From Temnothorax longispinosus (lineage: Eukaryota; Arthropoda; Insecta; Hymenoptera; Formicidae): DNA of 64,000 nucleotides. Both the position numbers and the translations under genes were made by a program. Below the pieces are notes generated by a model. It worked only from the letters and a program-made list of their open reading frames with translations, did not search any database and was not told where the DNA came from. The DNA lies in assembly GCF_030848805.1 (NCBI RefSeq), contig NC_092361.1, forward strand, positions 682,001-746,000, in the 5' to 3' direction. Shown in pieces: positions 1 through 12,392 of the stretch. The stretch's first letter is position 1; every line of letters starts with the position of its first letter.

Positions 1-676
1 AGAGCGACGGAAAGAAGGAACGGGAGAGGGGTAAAAGCGGTCGGCCAAGCAAGACCGGTCGAACAGGTTTCTCGGGTCGAGTAGGCGAAAGCCTCTACTC
101 CGTTAGCCTCTTTCTTTACGCGCGGTTTTGCACTGCCTGTACTCTCGAGAGTGCCCCGGACACCTCCGCCGCTTTGTAGTCGCGTACTCGCGTACTGGGA
201 ATTTGCGCCAAGGCGCAACGCAAAACGGTGCTTGCATGTTAGCAGCGACAATGGTACACAGTATTTTTTCCTATTTTTAAACCTCGGTTATAAGACGATT
301 AACGAGCACTCGAGAGATTCCTTAAACATCGATAAAAACGATTTAATATTTAAAAGGCCCCTTGTACATCGCTTAGAATGATTTAACGCCTTCTTAAAGC
401 CGATAATGACAACTATTTGATCAAACTAGAACTTTATATATAAATTGAAAAAATCGCGATAATTCGTAATTTAACAAATTGATAATTTGAAAATCTTAAC
501 ATTTTTTATTTTATACGAGATTTAAATTAAGTTTGATAGCTAAGCATATTTTTCTTATGTATATATCCCTTTTTTAAAACAAGTCTCTAAATATTGGTAC
601 GAATGACTGTATATTAACTTGCATAATGTATATCATAAAAAAATACTTACTTTGCTAATGCACGTTGCTTAAGATT
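1..676. other. Non-coding, GC-rich to AT-rich transition
   Basis: The first 240 bases are CpG-rich and purine-rich at the left edge, then the DNA turns strongly AT-rich. The only open frame starts at 151 and runs 76 codons, with no recognisable motif and no splice context. No gene, RNA or repeat is supported. Confidence 0.6.
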
Positions 677-1137
677 GCATCGAAAATGCAGCAGCCTTTT
701 TTAACTCAATATTTTCTCGTCTAATGACTGTCTCGGCGTGAAGAATTTCAAATAATGCTTACGTAATGCAATTTCAGTCGTTACTATTTTCATGTGACGA
801 AATGTGAACTTTATTCGTTATATTAAGACTGACACACGGTTTAAATAACGCTTTTTTAATTATAATTATTAATCGAAAAAGCATTTAAAGTGAACGTTTA
901 AAAAGTGACTACAAAAAAGTAAAATAAAACACTTAGATTTGCAGTGTAAGTATAAAATATGCATGGTTTAATAAAAATCTGTTAGTCTTAATATAACGAA
1001 TAAAGTTCACATTTTGTCACATGAAAATAGTAACGACTGAAATTGCATTACGTAAGCATCATTTGAAATTCTTCCTGTCGAGACAGTCATTAGACGAGAA
1101 AATATTGAGTTAAAAAAAACTGCTGCATTTTCGACGC
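677..1137. mobile_element. 461-bp foldback (long inverted-repeat) element
   Basis: Two 157-bp arms lie in inverted orientation: 677-833 on the left and 981-1137 on the right. I count 9 mismatches between them and no gaps, so they are about 94% identical. A 147-bp spacer separates them and holds its own small hairpin at about 850-882. There is no open frame that could encode a transposase. A short non-coding element with arms this long fits a foldback-type MITE. Established knowledge: such elements are moved by enzymes supplied elsewhere, and when transcribed they form long double-stranded RNA. I saw no convincing target-site duplication, so the family is unassigned and exact ends are uncertain by a few bases. 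It could also be a non-mobile hairpin locus. The inverted repeat itself is plainly visible; the mobile origin is inferred. Confidence 0.75.
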
Positions 1138-2374
1138 GATATATAATTTGAAGATATTGTATAATATATAAATATATATGTTAAACCGCTTCAAGATATA
1201 GTTTTCATATAGATTTCCGATGACTATGAACATCTTTTCGGTATATTTTCTCGAAGAACGATTTCAGCGACGATAGCAGCATTTCGAGTACAATGCGCGT
1301 CTTATAACCCCTCTTCCGGATCGCCGCGAGAGACGGAGATCCATCTTTTTCGGAAGATGTGCCAAAGTCGCTGTATATAAACGTTTCTTCTGGATGACGG
1401 CGTTGCCGACGGAAAAGGGGGATATCTTCCTTTTTTGACGGACGTTGGCGAGTTGTCGGCTGAGAAGTCCGAGCATCTCCGTGCACCCGTCCGGCACTGT
1501 ACTATACCCATGTCCGCCAATCAGACACACACCGATGAACGCGTTCCTTGCCCGGCGGCAAAAGCGAGCCCAGAACACGCTACTAGACTCCCGGTGAACC
1601 CGGCATCGTTCTTACAAGGTGCTTTGAGCACGACGTGCACGAGAGCCAAGAGGCTTTTTTTCCCCTCTTTAACGCAGATACTTATGGTTTACCGGCCTGT
1701 GAGAGAGCCCGGCCAAAAGCAATAGAGACATTGATTTTCGGCTCGGTCTCTGCTGCAGGGCAAGAAACGATCGTTATGCGAACTGCCAAAAAATAATAAT
1801 TACAATGTAATTTTGAGTGAGAATGAGAGAAAGAGAGATAGAGAGAGAGAGAGAGAGAGCTCCACGAATGCAACTTAAATTGAATAAATATTTCTTCAAT
1901 CGGACTCGCGCGTAGAGCGGAAAGTTTCATCTGCAATTTTATCATTTTATTCTGTGAAAAAATCGTGCAAATATTTGTCCTGGCTAAGAAGTGCAAGTAT
2001 TAATTAAGGTTTGTAATTACAGTCATGAGAGGAAATTTTTCTGGTAAAAAACACGAAGCAGATTTCTGACGCGAATTGAGAAGCTGCATGCTCTTACCGT
2101 AGTTACTGAAAATAGCAACATTTTGTAAAAGCATGTTTCGGGTCGCAACGGACGCTAATGTGGCATGAAGTCATACGCAGCGAGTAGTAACATAAGACTG
2201 TAAGTGAAAATTGTGTGCTACCGCGGTAAAATGGGATTTTCGCGTTTACTATATTCAAAAAAGTATAACATCGTGAAAAAACTTTCTAATGGAAAGAAAT
2301 AGCATGTGTATGTGAGACTAGAACACGATACATATGTTTGATTATTTTTTATTCAAAAATCGAAAACGGAAATA
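1138..2374. other. Non-coding block with CpG-rich island
   Basis: A CpG-rich island at about 1205-1740 carries overlapping open frames of 72-104 codons on both strands. That pattern comes from composition rather than a gene. A moderate plus-strand acceptor-like motif ends at 1759, with no clear donor after it. The (GA)n tract at 1815-1860 follows. The rest, to 2374, is AT-rich and I see nothing in it. Confidence 0.5.
1815..1860 (+). repeat. (GA)n microsatellite
   Basis: An interrupted GA tract whose pure core, about nine and a half GA units, lies at 1841-1859. It is a simple repeat and probably length-variable. In insects GA tracts can bind GAGA-type factors, but nothing here shows that this one does. 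Confidence 0.95.
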
Positions 2375-2422
2375 ATACTAAAAAGATATTCTTTTCGTGT
2401 AGAAGAATATACTTCTTAGTAT
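2375..2422. repeat. Short imperfect hairpin, pre-miRNA-sized
   Basis: The left arm is at about 2375-2393 and the right arm at about 2403-2422. They pair over roughly 19-20 positions with one single-base bulge and two mismatches, around a loop of 9 nt. Size and imperfection are similar to a short pre-miRNA, and pairing may extend weakly outward. I do not recognise a conserved insect miRNA seed. AT-rich DNA makes many chance hairpins, so only the base pairing is certain. Confidence 0.35.
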
Positions 2423-5400
2423 AATTCTTCGTTAATCGGTGACGATAAATATTCCGACGATATCTGATCGTATAGATTAATTGGTACAGAAATGTTAAAT
2501 CTACTTGCGTTTGATATGTGAATTCTTTTCCGTTTAAGTTTTAAACTTGACCACAGTATCGGTTTAGTTTAACGAGCTTCGACGAGTTTTTCTCTACCTC
2601 GCCGTATTTTTGGCAGGATCGATCTTTCGTTCTACAATTCTTTTATTCTCTTTTTTTCCTGAGCGATTTCTTCCCTCCGATAATGCGCGTCCAGATCTTA
2701 TTGGCGCGCATGGTGTTCGCGATAAAGGTCGATCGTTAGAGAAATACATCGACTCTATAGGAGCGTTGCTTACAGCGTGTGCACGGAGTATATATTGAAA
2801 CGAAAGGATATACGTAATAATAGTGATTTATCTCAGAGGTATTTTATCGACGCGAAAATTGGTATATATTAAAATTATCTTCGACTGAGGTACTTTATTC
2901 GTTTATGTAAACCGGTATAATTGGCCGCGACGACGCGCAGTTCTCATTAACGCAGAAATCCGCTTAAATAAATATCCGCGCTTTTCTTCGTCGCTTTTCT
3001 TCTCTTTATAAAGTCGCTCGTTGTGCGGTTTACTTTATAGCATCTGCGAATTTCGACTGACTCGAGATGTACAACGCCAGTAAATCGACTAAGGAAAAAG
3101 AAGTATGTTACGAGGTATCGATTTCGTCGAGATTTATATTTTACGAGTAACGTACGCAAAGGTAAATGTGAAACGGTGAAATAAATTGAACATTCGTTGA
3201 CTCTTTAGAAATATACTGAAGGCTCGATTTAACTGCAATCGAGTATATATATAAACGGATGAAGTTGTGTCTGGTTCATAATAATTATCATCGCTCCAAT
3301 AATCTTCATATTCTGCTACACTAGAAAGTTTTGGGTGCGTACCGTTGTTGTCGTAGCGAAGTTATAGCTATTTCGACTACGTTAAATTGCAATGGGCGTG
3401 ATAATAGTCTTAGTAATTACTTCAACGCTGCAGGCGTGTTTTCAAGATTATCGCGAATGCTAATGCGAACAGAATAATACTGCTCGACGCGGCTGGATAT
3501 GGATATTAGATTTCATCGTGGGAAGACCGCACCGTGCGTACTATAATTGCTCGTCGAGAAGTATTTTGCAACTTTTCGCGGTCAAAGGATAATATAATAT
3601 TTGTACTATTCGCGTTTTGCAATCTCGGAAAGATAACTTCAAGCGTAATGTCTCCTCGTGTTATCTGGTCCGCGCTCGAAACGAGCCAACGGTGTAGTTC
3701 GCGTCTTAAGCGAACTTAAATCACGGCGATGCGAGGCATCCACTCGCGAACTTTAAATTACTTTTATACATCCATTTTTCCGTCGGCGAGCGGGCGGGGG
3801 GGAATGTCTGACTACGGCGCGCAGTCGGGAAATATGGAAATATTGCTCGCAGCAAGATAGTGTCGAAGCGATAACGCTAGTGCCAACTGAAAATTTCCTT
3901 TCCCGCGGTTCACGTATACTCTTACGATGAGATATGAATCTGTCATTTGAGGAACAATGGAAAATATTTAACTTTCGGAAAATTGCGAAAATTTTTCTAT
4001 TAGTCAACCTACGTTAGAGAAATGAAAAAATAACATGTGAGAAATATCTTTTTTTATTGACTTGAAATTTTATCTGACAAAATATGATTTTATGGCACAG
4101 CTATAACTCCACAAATTTTAAATGCATCTGAAAACGTATTGCTTATTGCTTCTTGCAGCGAACGTGTCAGTCGTTAATATCTCTTTATCAATTTCACATA
4201 TACATATATATGTATATCTGAGAGATATTTTAATAATTCTTAAATGACAACAGCTATTTTCATGGTGAGAAAATACTGACGTGACGATTTAATGGATTTT
4301 GATATTACATTATTTTTTAAATAGACTCTCACGTAGAATATAAACGTATGCCAATTTTAACACATTTGTCATACATTCATAAAATGCCGGGATGTACCTG
4401 TGCATTATTTTGGATGTACGTACTCCCTTTCGTGACGTAGACTTTAATACGACAGACAGACGGCGCGGCGTTCGTGGCCGCATGGCGCCGCAGAGGCACC
4501 CACATTTGACAGCAATCGTCATTTGTATTACTCGCACGTTCTCACGATTTCTGACTGACAAATTCTGCAGTCGGGCTTGAGATCGCCAGTTTCCGAATTG
4601 ACGTTAGTAGTCGATAGACAGGCGAGGCGGCGGAAACCCGTTCACGAGCGACCGATCACTTCGACGTCCACCATCATCGTGACGCTTATGTCGTCTGATC
4701 TTTCACGCGTCCTTCTTGCATGCAAATGAATTATGCATTACGTCGATGCCTCGTCAAGGTCGGATGTCGTAGGAATTGCGGGAAACTCGATGAACACACC
4801 TCAAGTTGGATCCGCGTGAAAGGAATATTTCCCTTTGACAAATTCAACAAATTCGATTTATTCATGCACCTTTCTTTGATAGTTACTAAATATATTACGA
4901 TATTAATGTTATTTATTCATGCTATTAAGTCGAACACAATTTAGGTTTTCAAGTAATTAACACGTAAAAAAGTAATATTTTATATGTCGCTGTTTTTCTC
5001 CTCTTTTCTTTCTCTCTTTCTTGGAAAATCATGTATTTACAGAGATATTGCAATATTTGAAGCAAATAGTTATATTAACATTTGAACAATGAAATCTGAA
5101 AGCTCGAGAATTTTTTCATTTATATTTTTTTTAGCGAACGATAGATAATATTTATTATGTTTACTATGATATGAAACTATATATGTACAGAATAAATGAT
5201 ACATTCAGTAAATAAATGTACGGGAAATGAAAAAAATCGGGAATTTGGGAGAAATTCTATTGCGTTACGGGAATTTTCCGAACCTCGAATATTCGCAGAT
5301 TAATAGCGATTGTGTATATTTATCGTAAAATAACCATTTACATTTTTTTTGAAAACAATTATCGGCTACCGTGGACTAAAATGCATGTTGGTCGATAACT

Positions 5401-7214
5401 ATTAACTGTTCGTTAACTGCCGCTACAAATTATTACAATAGTATATATATTTAATCTTAGTATAATGTTCAATTTGTCACATATATAAATATTAAATATA
5501 AAACAAAAAATAAATGTAAAATATAAGCACAAAATGTTTCTATGATGTGTCGATTAAATTTTACTTTCGAACTTTTCGAGCGATTTGACTTTTTTTTATA
5601 GAAATATGCAAAAAATTTGTAAATAAATTTGTTTGGTATACATCACGGGGCACGTGCTCTATATAATTTCGGTTTAGCGAAGATAAACAGTTTTTCTGTC
5701 AGTTCAGGAATTGGCGATAGACTGACGATCGATATGTCGGAATACGCGTTCTCCTTGAAATCCAATATGTATTCAGTCAGTTATTCGCATGTGGGTTAAC
5801 TCGACACACCTAAGGCGCTACAACATACCGTGAAAGAAGTTTCATTCGGTCGCATTTTACTACGAATAGCGGAAGCCGAGGGAGGTGGAAAGATCCGTTA
5901 TAGTTTCTCCACCTGCCAGAGCGCCGCCTTGGTGACTGTAAGAGTAGACGAGGCGTCACGCTCCACCATTTCTGCGAAGAGGTTCTCACGGCCGACAGAC
6001 CGTGTTCTGTCCATTATCGATTACTTTTCACCAGCATCGGGGTTACACAGCGAGAGACAAAGCCTAATAACCGGATCAGCCGAGTTATAGAAACTTCCCG
6101 CGATATTATTATACCTCGCCGCGCGCGATTATCTCGCTTCGTTTAAAGCGATCGTTAGTGTTAGCTTACCATGAAATCCAGCATTTGAAATGCACTCAAT
6201 ACTTGCCGATTTTAATACTAGAACGGCCGAGATTTCGCGGTTATTATAATGTGGAACAATAAAATCTCCCGTATCTTGGAAATAGAAAGTTGTTTCTTTA
6301 AGAAAAGAGAAAATAATTTCCATTATTTTATTTGTTATACTTTGCTATTATTTGTTGTTAATAATGTTGATTGAAAAATTATAGAAAAATCTACGCGATT
6401 AATTAAGAAGTACTGTGTTAATTAACTCAATTAAAGTGCTAATTTAACTTTTTCATTAATATAAAATAGCTTCATATTTTTTCATTTAATATAACTGCAT
6501 AAAATATAAAATAAAATTGTATTATTATTTTTTTATAAAGAATTTATTGCAACATTTTAGTTAATGTAATACAGTAACATTTTTTTTATAATATACAAAA
6601 AATGTATTACCATCATTACTCAACATTAATATTAATATTTTAAATTGCATTTTGATATATATTTATTGAGTTAAAACTTGAATTGACGTCTACAACGTAG
6701 TTTATTTTGCTTTAAAAACATTTTTATCAATAAATAAGTGTGTGTTTTACATTTATTTATGATTTAAAGTTGTTTACTGTTAGTAAGTCCAATTTTCTTA
6801 CTCGACTGTACTACTTGCTAATAATATTGTATACATCATGATTAATATAGTGGAAGCAGTGAGAAAGTGCTTCCTTTCGTTAAGTCGTTGTTTTCCACGC
6901 TTCGAGTATGATCTGATGTTCCATTATTTCACATACACCGCCTCATGAGGCAAAACAAAAGAAAAGAGAAAGGAAAAGAGTGTAACATTAAAAATAATAT
7001 TTATTAACTACAAAATGTAGGGAAATGTTGTCATCTAAATTTAAAGTGGAATTGATACATAATTTCTGTTTACGTAGGTCGTCGTAGATGTTTCTCATAG
7101 ACTTTGAAAAGATAGCATACATATTTTAATGTAAATACATATATTTGTCGAAACAAGAATTTCTTTAGTCTTCTTTTCTTCCAATGCGCCGTAGGAAATA
7201 ATTTCACTACGCTA
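2423..7214. other. Non-coding block, mostly AT-rich
   Basis: CpG-rich patches lie near 2600-2760, 4390-4830 and 5830-6130; the remainder is AT-rich, most extremely at 6300-6800. Open frames are at most 86 codons and resemble nothing known. A good plus-strand acceptor-like tract ends at 4159, with no usable donor downstream. Apart from the palindrome at 4198-4217 I see no repeat. Confidence 0.5.
4198..4217. repeat. Perfect 20-bp AT palindrome
   Basis: The stretch equals its own reverse complement over all 20 bases and is made only of TA, TG and CA steps. In AT-rich DNA this is probably a short dinucleotide repeat rather than a binding site. Confidence 0.8.
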
Positions 7215-7317
7215 TGTGATAAGAAAAATGGTTTTTAAATGATAACATTGGGCATGTACTTTACCGTACATGTATGAACTTTTTGTTATTATCACTTTCC
7301 TATGTTTTTCTTAACCT
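7215..7317. repeat. Possible decayed inverted repeat
   Basis: A short exact core pairs across a 5-nt gap (a 7-base word in 7245-7255 with its complement at 7267-7273). Purine-rich words at 7216-7230 have rough complements at 7286-7317. Overall arm similarity is low and needs gaps. It may be an old hairpin transposon or chance. Confidence 0.2.
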
Positions 7318-10300
7318 TTAGAGGACGGAAAGTCTTTTTTTAGACTTGAAACTATTTATGCGCTAAAATATCATATGTAAGGGTTTTTTTGGATCACTGA
7401 GTTGGATTCCATAGTTCCGGGAATTTAAGAGAAATAAGTAGCCTGCAATTTTCCGAGAATTTTTATATTTCAGCTAAGGCTTTAATCAATATTTACCCCA
7501 ACGGCCTGCTCTATATTCAATATTTTTAGTATTGACGAACATAATAAAATTTAGCGTTATTTAGAAATATTATGAATGATTATGATTCCAAACTTGAACT
7601 AGCTTCATTTTTCTTTTATATAGTTTTCCGGAAAAGACGGGGTTTACGCGTTTGTGCAGTTCTAACGGAAGTGGAATCTGCTCGCGCAGCAAAATTTGAT
7701 CGGATATAAGTTAGGTCTATCGTTTAGACGGTGATACACCGAAACATTGTACTGTGTGAAACTACCGTGTCGCTGTAGTGTCTGTTACGAAAGTTACGAT
7801 AACGAGTTTCCAAATTGAAACCAGCCTGTTCGTGTATCCACTACTCGGTTTTACATAGGTACAGTTCTACCGCAATAATTCTATCTTCACACGTAATATC
7901 TGATGTTACTTAAGATATAACATATTAAAATGCAATATCTCCAGAGCATATTACAGTCGTTGACAAAATAAAGTAATGGCATTTTGTATTTTAAAGATTT
8001 TGCATTCTGAGCAAATTTAAAAAATTTTATAATCATAAAATGCTATTTAATTATTAAATGCTATGTAATTTTTTTTTTAATTACGCTCCAATTTTTACGA
8101 ATTTTTAAGTCATAGTTTGCGGAAGTGATAAAAGGAAGATTGGAGAAACTGAATATAACATTATACCGTATGATTTAAATATGACATTAAAAAATCAATC
8201 TTTAATATCAGTCTCATATTTAGGGTTGGTCATATTACATATAATTTCAGAAAAACAGATATCTCGCTATAAAAAGTAACATTTGTTACATGACGTTGAA
8301 ATATGCTTTTTATCTCTGATCTTATTTGATTTTACATTTCGTATGTTTGATTGAAGCGAGAAAAAGAAAAAAAGAAAGAAAAATATCATAAAAGTAGCAT
8401 GCATTATTAATATTGAAAAATATGGAATTACAATAACAATAAATAAAATAAAATTACTTATAATAATAATTGCAATAATAATACTGAATAATAATATAAA
8501 CATGGACATTTTGCTTGCAATTGTACGCTATTAATAGCAATGTTAATTATCAGTTGCTTTCTATTACATTGTGACGAAGCTTTTAACATGTTATAAAAAC
8601 AGCTGACTATTGATTCGACGTGGACAAGGAAGAATTTATCTCGCTCTTTGAGAAAAAAAGCAAACTGGTTTACCTTCGTCGCCGTGCTTGTGACTCATTG
8701 TACATACAAGCATTACGATACGCGATAGCGCACATCTCCGGTAGATAATCACGATGCGATTAAAATCCACATTCAGTCTCTTATCATCGCTGACTTGCGT
8801 GCAGTCAGCGAAAGTTTGAAAGACCAATATATATTATATGATACTTTTGACGTTTATATTGCTGTTAATATCGATCATCCGTGAATAAAGGATATGAATA
8901 GCCGATATCGGAACATATATTATATCGTTTATTACGAGAGTATATAATAACAGCGACGACAGCAATGAAAGCATTATAGTATTAGAAAGTTATAAAATAA
9001 ACGATTTATACGCGTGCGATAGATACATGTTAACGATAGATGTTAACGATACATGTTAACGATAGATCATTTTTCGCGGTTATTTTTCCGTGAGTAAACG
9101 AACGATTCGCATCATATCTCACATATTTGACTTCTCGATTTTCTATGTTAGATTATACCGCAGCTAATGATATATTGAAGAGAGATCACGAAAGAGAGAG
9201 ATATATATACGTGTATATACAGTGCGTTATATGTATAGCTATATGTGGAGCACGAAAGTAGATTCTGCTGAACTGGAGATCCAAGTATAAATCGGCTTTT
9301 TTTTACTTTCGCCGATATTTTCTAAATGTCACCTGAATTACTCTACTTTCCGCCTATTCCGTGGGTTTTTTCATTACGTTGGCGTATGAGGGCGCGGCAA
9401 GGGTTAACGCTGATTAGCCATACATTGTAATCGGAGATTCACATCGTATAATCTTCCAGCCATTTTCTGTCTCTCGGACTAGGGATTAACGACGCCGCGC
9501 GGGTAATTCGACGCTGAATAAAAGCGGACTTTTTTTCCGTCGCTATATTTTCCACCGAGGGAAATGAATTTTTAAAACACTTTTGACGTTCATCCGCAGG
9601 CAACGGCGGACATATGTCTCCAAACCTTCAACGAGAGTTGCGCGATGAATTTTTTTTTCAACCGTACACATACGCGCGCCGTTTTTATTCACGCATCCCG
9701 ATTCACAGACGAGCAAACGTGTAATAAAAAAGTAATAAAAACAGTTTTAGGCAAAGCTGTATCGAACGAGCCTCAGCCTCTCGCGCGCACACACACATTT
9801 CATATACCGATATTTTGAATCACCGCCATTGTTTCAGAGATTTTTTTGTTCGAAGCTCGCGCTGTGTTTCCCGGCGAAAGAATTACTGCATTACGAAAAA
9901 TATCTATGCGCTATTTATCATAGATGTTAATGCAAGATCTGGGATGTAGAGTTCGTAACGTTGCGCGCACGATAACGCGCTTATATATTTCCTGCAGTGT
10001 TGAATATTCGACCGACAGGCATAACAATACATATTTTTTGCATATGTATCATAAAACATTTGTGTATTATTATATATTGAATTCATATACTTCTGTTTGG
10101 TTTCTATTGACAATTTTTAGTATTTAATAATCACGCATTTTGTGGGGGAGGGTGGTACGTTTAAAACTTTATATACATGATATTATTTACAACAATTGTA
10201 CAAATTTACTGTAGGCATGCATTATTCTGATTTCGAGCTAACATGGTTAGCAACATAATCTAAAATCTTAATTTTGCATACACATTTAGAAAAATTCCCA

Positions 10301-10422
10301 ATTATTTGCTTGTATTACCACTTTGATCTAAATTTTCTCACTATCCGACATTTCTATTAAATATATTTATTTCTTCGAATCATAAGGGATCAATATATAC
10401 GCACTATGACAATATAATCTAA
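7318..10422. other. Non-coding block
   Basis: AT-rich to about 8600, then mixed, with a more CpG-rich stretch at 9350-9800. An open frame on the minus strand at 8636-8827 looks somewhat protein-like but resembles no family I know and has only weak splice-like edges. The tandem repeat at 9022-9067 and mixed GA/TA simple sequence at about 9190-9240 are the only repeats seen. Confidence 0.5.
9022..9067 (+). repeat. 13-bp tandem repeat, about 3.5 copies
   Basis: Units start at 9022, 9035 and 9048, with a partial unit at 9061. Each carries the half-palindrome GTTAAC, and alternate copies differ at one base (GATACAT versus GATAGAT). Alternation of two unit forms suggests that a two-unit block may have been duplicated. 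Confidence 0.85.
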
Positions 10423-10569
10423 TGCCATTGGCCGGCTTATGGTGTCGAGGATGTGGTTCTGATCGAGGGATTGGAAAACCCGATCAAGCTCATCGTGAAC
10501 ACGAGAATGGCAGCTCGCAAGGCCTTACGCGCGTGTAATGTCGTTCTACTGAAATTACAGCATTTCTAA
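10423..10569 (+). other. Exon-like island, 48 open codons
   Basis: A sharply bounded stretch of higher GC sits inside AT-rich DNA. One plus-strand frame is open for 48 codons, between stops at 10420 and 10567, and includes the run LIEGLENPIKLIVNTRMAAR. I do not recognise the protein. No plus-strand 3' splice site precedes it. Read on the minus strand, an acceptor-like TTTCAG is seen near 10553-10558, followed by another open frame. It could be a decayed exon or transposon remnant, or just an isolated composition island. Confidence 0.2.
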
Positions 10570-10740
10570 CGGGAACAATACGGGTTTCTTGTTTCGCGGG
10601 TGTCGCTCAGTAGTGCCAGAAAGAATAAGTGTCGTTTCAGAAAACCGGTGGCGCACTGGGTCCCGGACAAAAGAGCATGCAACAGGTCAGCGAGCCGTTG
10701 CACACACCCGTCGACTATGCACGCGGGAGAAGGAAAAAAA

Positions 10741-10743
10741 GAG

Positions 10744-10818
<75 letters not shown>

Positions 10819-10826
10819 CAGAGAAA
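10741..10826 (+). repeat. (GA)n microsatellite with repeated interruption
   Basis: About 86 bases of GA dinucleotide are broken by GGCA, at about 10745 and 10775. The tract around each break is the same, which suggests that a block of about 30 bp was duplicated inside the repeat. Open frames reading Arg-Glu repeats through the tract are artefacts of the dinucleotide. Confidence 0.95.
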
Positions 10827-12207
10827 GAATATACGGAAAACACGAGCAGCGTGATGTCGACTTAAGAAATCAACGTATTGCTTCGTCTTTTACGTCGAAG
10901 CCTGGTTTTTATCGTACACTTAAGTTCCCTATAGTCACAGATCGACTCTCATTATATATCTTTTACGTCTTTAGAAATAAGGATTCTTAGAAATAAGGTT
11001 TCTTTTTCTGTAAAGTTTTCGTAAAGACCGATTCTTTATATAATTTTTTGTTTATTATAACGTTGCACAGCTACAGTAATAATATAATTATCCAAGAGAA
11101 TTCATATCTATCATAAAATTATGAAAATTTAATAGTAAAAGAAAATTTATTTAACTATTGAAGCAATATTGGTGTCACCGACCCTTATGTTATTTATCGC
11201 ATATCTACGAAAAAAATACGGGAAATGTATTTACGTCAATGTAATTATGTCATTTTTACTATTCACAGTCTCGGTTTTTGTCGTTAAACAGTGATGTAAT
11301 CGTTTTATCAGTAATCTACGGTATGCTCTACACCGCGTATAAACTTGGGAAACTATCATGGGAGAGAAGTTCGTACTATGATCATTGAAACACTTGCCGG
11401 CAACGCTTGCAGTCTCGTACGCATACTTATGCATTAATCACTCATTATTATTTTCGCGGAATACTGCAGGAAACGGCGTCCGCTTTTGAGAAAAAAACGG
11501 CTCTTCTAGAAATAAGAATTCTGCAAAGCAGTTACGTCATCAGAAAGCCGTGTGTCATTTTGTCGTAACTGCATAAGCCGAAGGAAGTTATTTGTTGGGA
11601 AGAAATAGAGGCGTTACAATACAATTCACAGAAAATTGTTTCTTTCGCTTTGTGAGAGTTAGGTATGCGATATTTTACGAGTCAAAGTAAATATTTTTAT
11701 TTTACAATAATCGTGGTGCAAGAAAGTGTCATTATTATTGTTATATGTATTGCGTCATTATTTTTATTCGACATAATGATACTCACAATAACTATCATTT
11801 AAAAATTAGCTAAACATAGATTTTAATCGAATCTAAAATAACATAAAAGACTTTATTGTTATAACATCTAGGATAAGGAAGAAGGGCTATTTAAATTAGT
11901 TAACGAAAAAATCGGATAAAAAGTTTTCAAGATAGGTAGGGGCTTTTCAATTTCAGGGAGAAAGGGTCTTTTCGAGTCATGGGGTTTTTTAGCTCTTTGC
12001 CTTGATTATTTTGTATCCGATAAATTTTTATATGAAATAAATCATTCGAGTTATTTCAGAATTATTTAAAATACATTTTTTCAAACATGTTTATATGTAA
12101 GAGATTAAACAAATCGATTAAACAATGAAAAAAGTCAATTAACGTCCGATCACGCAATTTTAAAGTAGAAGAATGAAGCTGTCATAGAGAATATCGGGCG
12201 ATTTCAG
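10827..12207. other. Non-coding AT-rich block
   Basis: Open frames here are at most 67 codons and unremarkable. Around 11700-11780 there are loose inverted ATTATT-type words that I attribute to composition. No gene, RNA or mobile element is supported. Confidence 0.5.
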
Positions 12208-12392
12208 TATCTGCTGACCTTTGTAGTAGATCATCTTTCCCCTGCTGCTGTTACACCTGCCAACCGGGATGCAGCACCCGTGACGGCACCAAGGTTATGC
12301 TCCGGTTCAACGCACTTCCTGCCGACGGATCTTTCTCCGTTGTGCAGCGTGCGTCTCATTGCCAAGACGCAAGACTACGCCTTGTAGTCCTT
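12208..12392 (+). other. Candidate exon, 185 nt
   Basis: A GC-rich island in AT-rich DNA is open on the plus strand for 80 codons (12177-12416). It begins beside a TTTCAG acceptor ending at 12207 and has a possible donor, GTAAAT, at 12393. The exon would hold two bases plus 61 full codons. The peptide is cysteine-rich at its start (CCCYTCQPGCSTRDGT) and then more ordinary (KVMLRFNALPADGSF). A second plus-strand frame is also open across most of it, so coding is not proven. The pyrimidine tract before the acceptor is weak. I do not recognise the product. The minus strand also has a plausible short frame. Confidence 0.25.

Noticed and set aside
940..953. GCAGTGTAAGT as a splice junction
   Set aside because: It sits in the spacer of the foldback element, is off by one base from a ratchet form and lacks a pyrimidine tract.
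8636..8827. Protein-like minus-strand frame of 63 codons with a GAAG|GTAAAC edge
   Set aside because: The acceptor side is weak, no family is recognised and the strand is opposite to the best splicing signal.
10589..10990. 133-codon frame with a long Arg-Glu repeat
   Set aside because: The repeat is just the translated GA microsatellite, and all three plus-strand frames give similar products.
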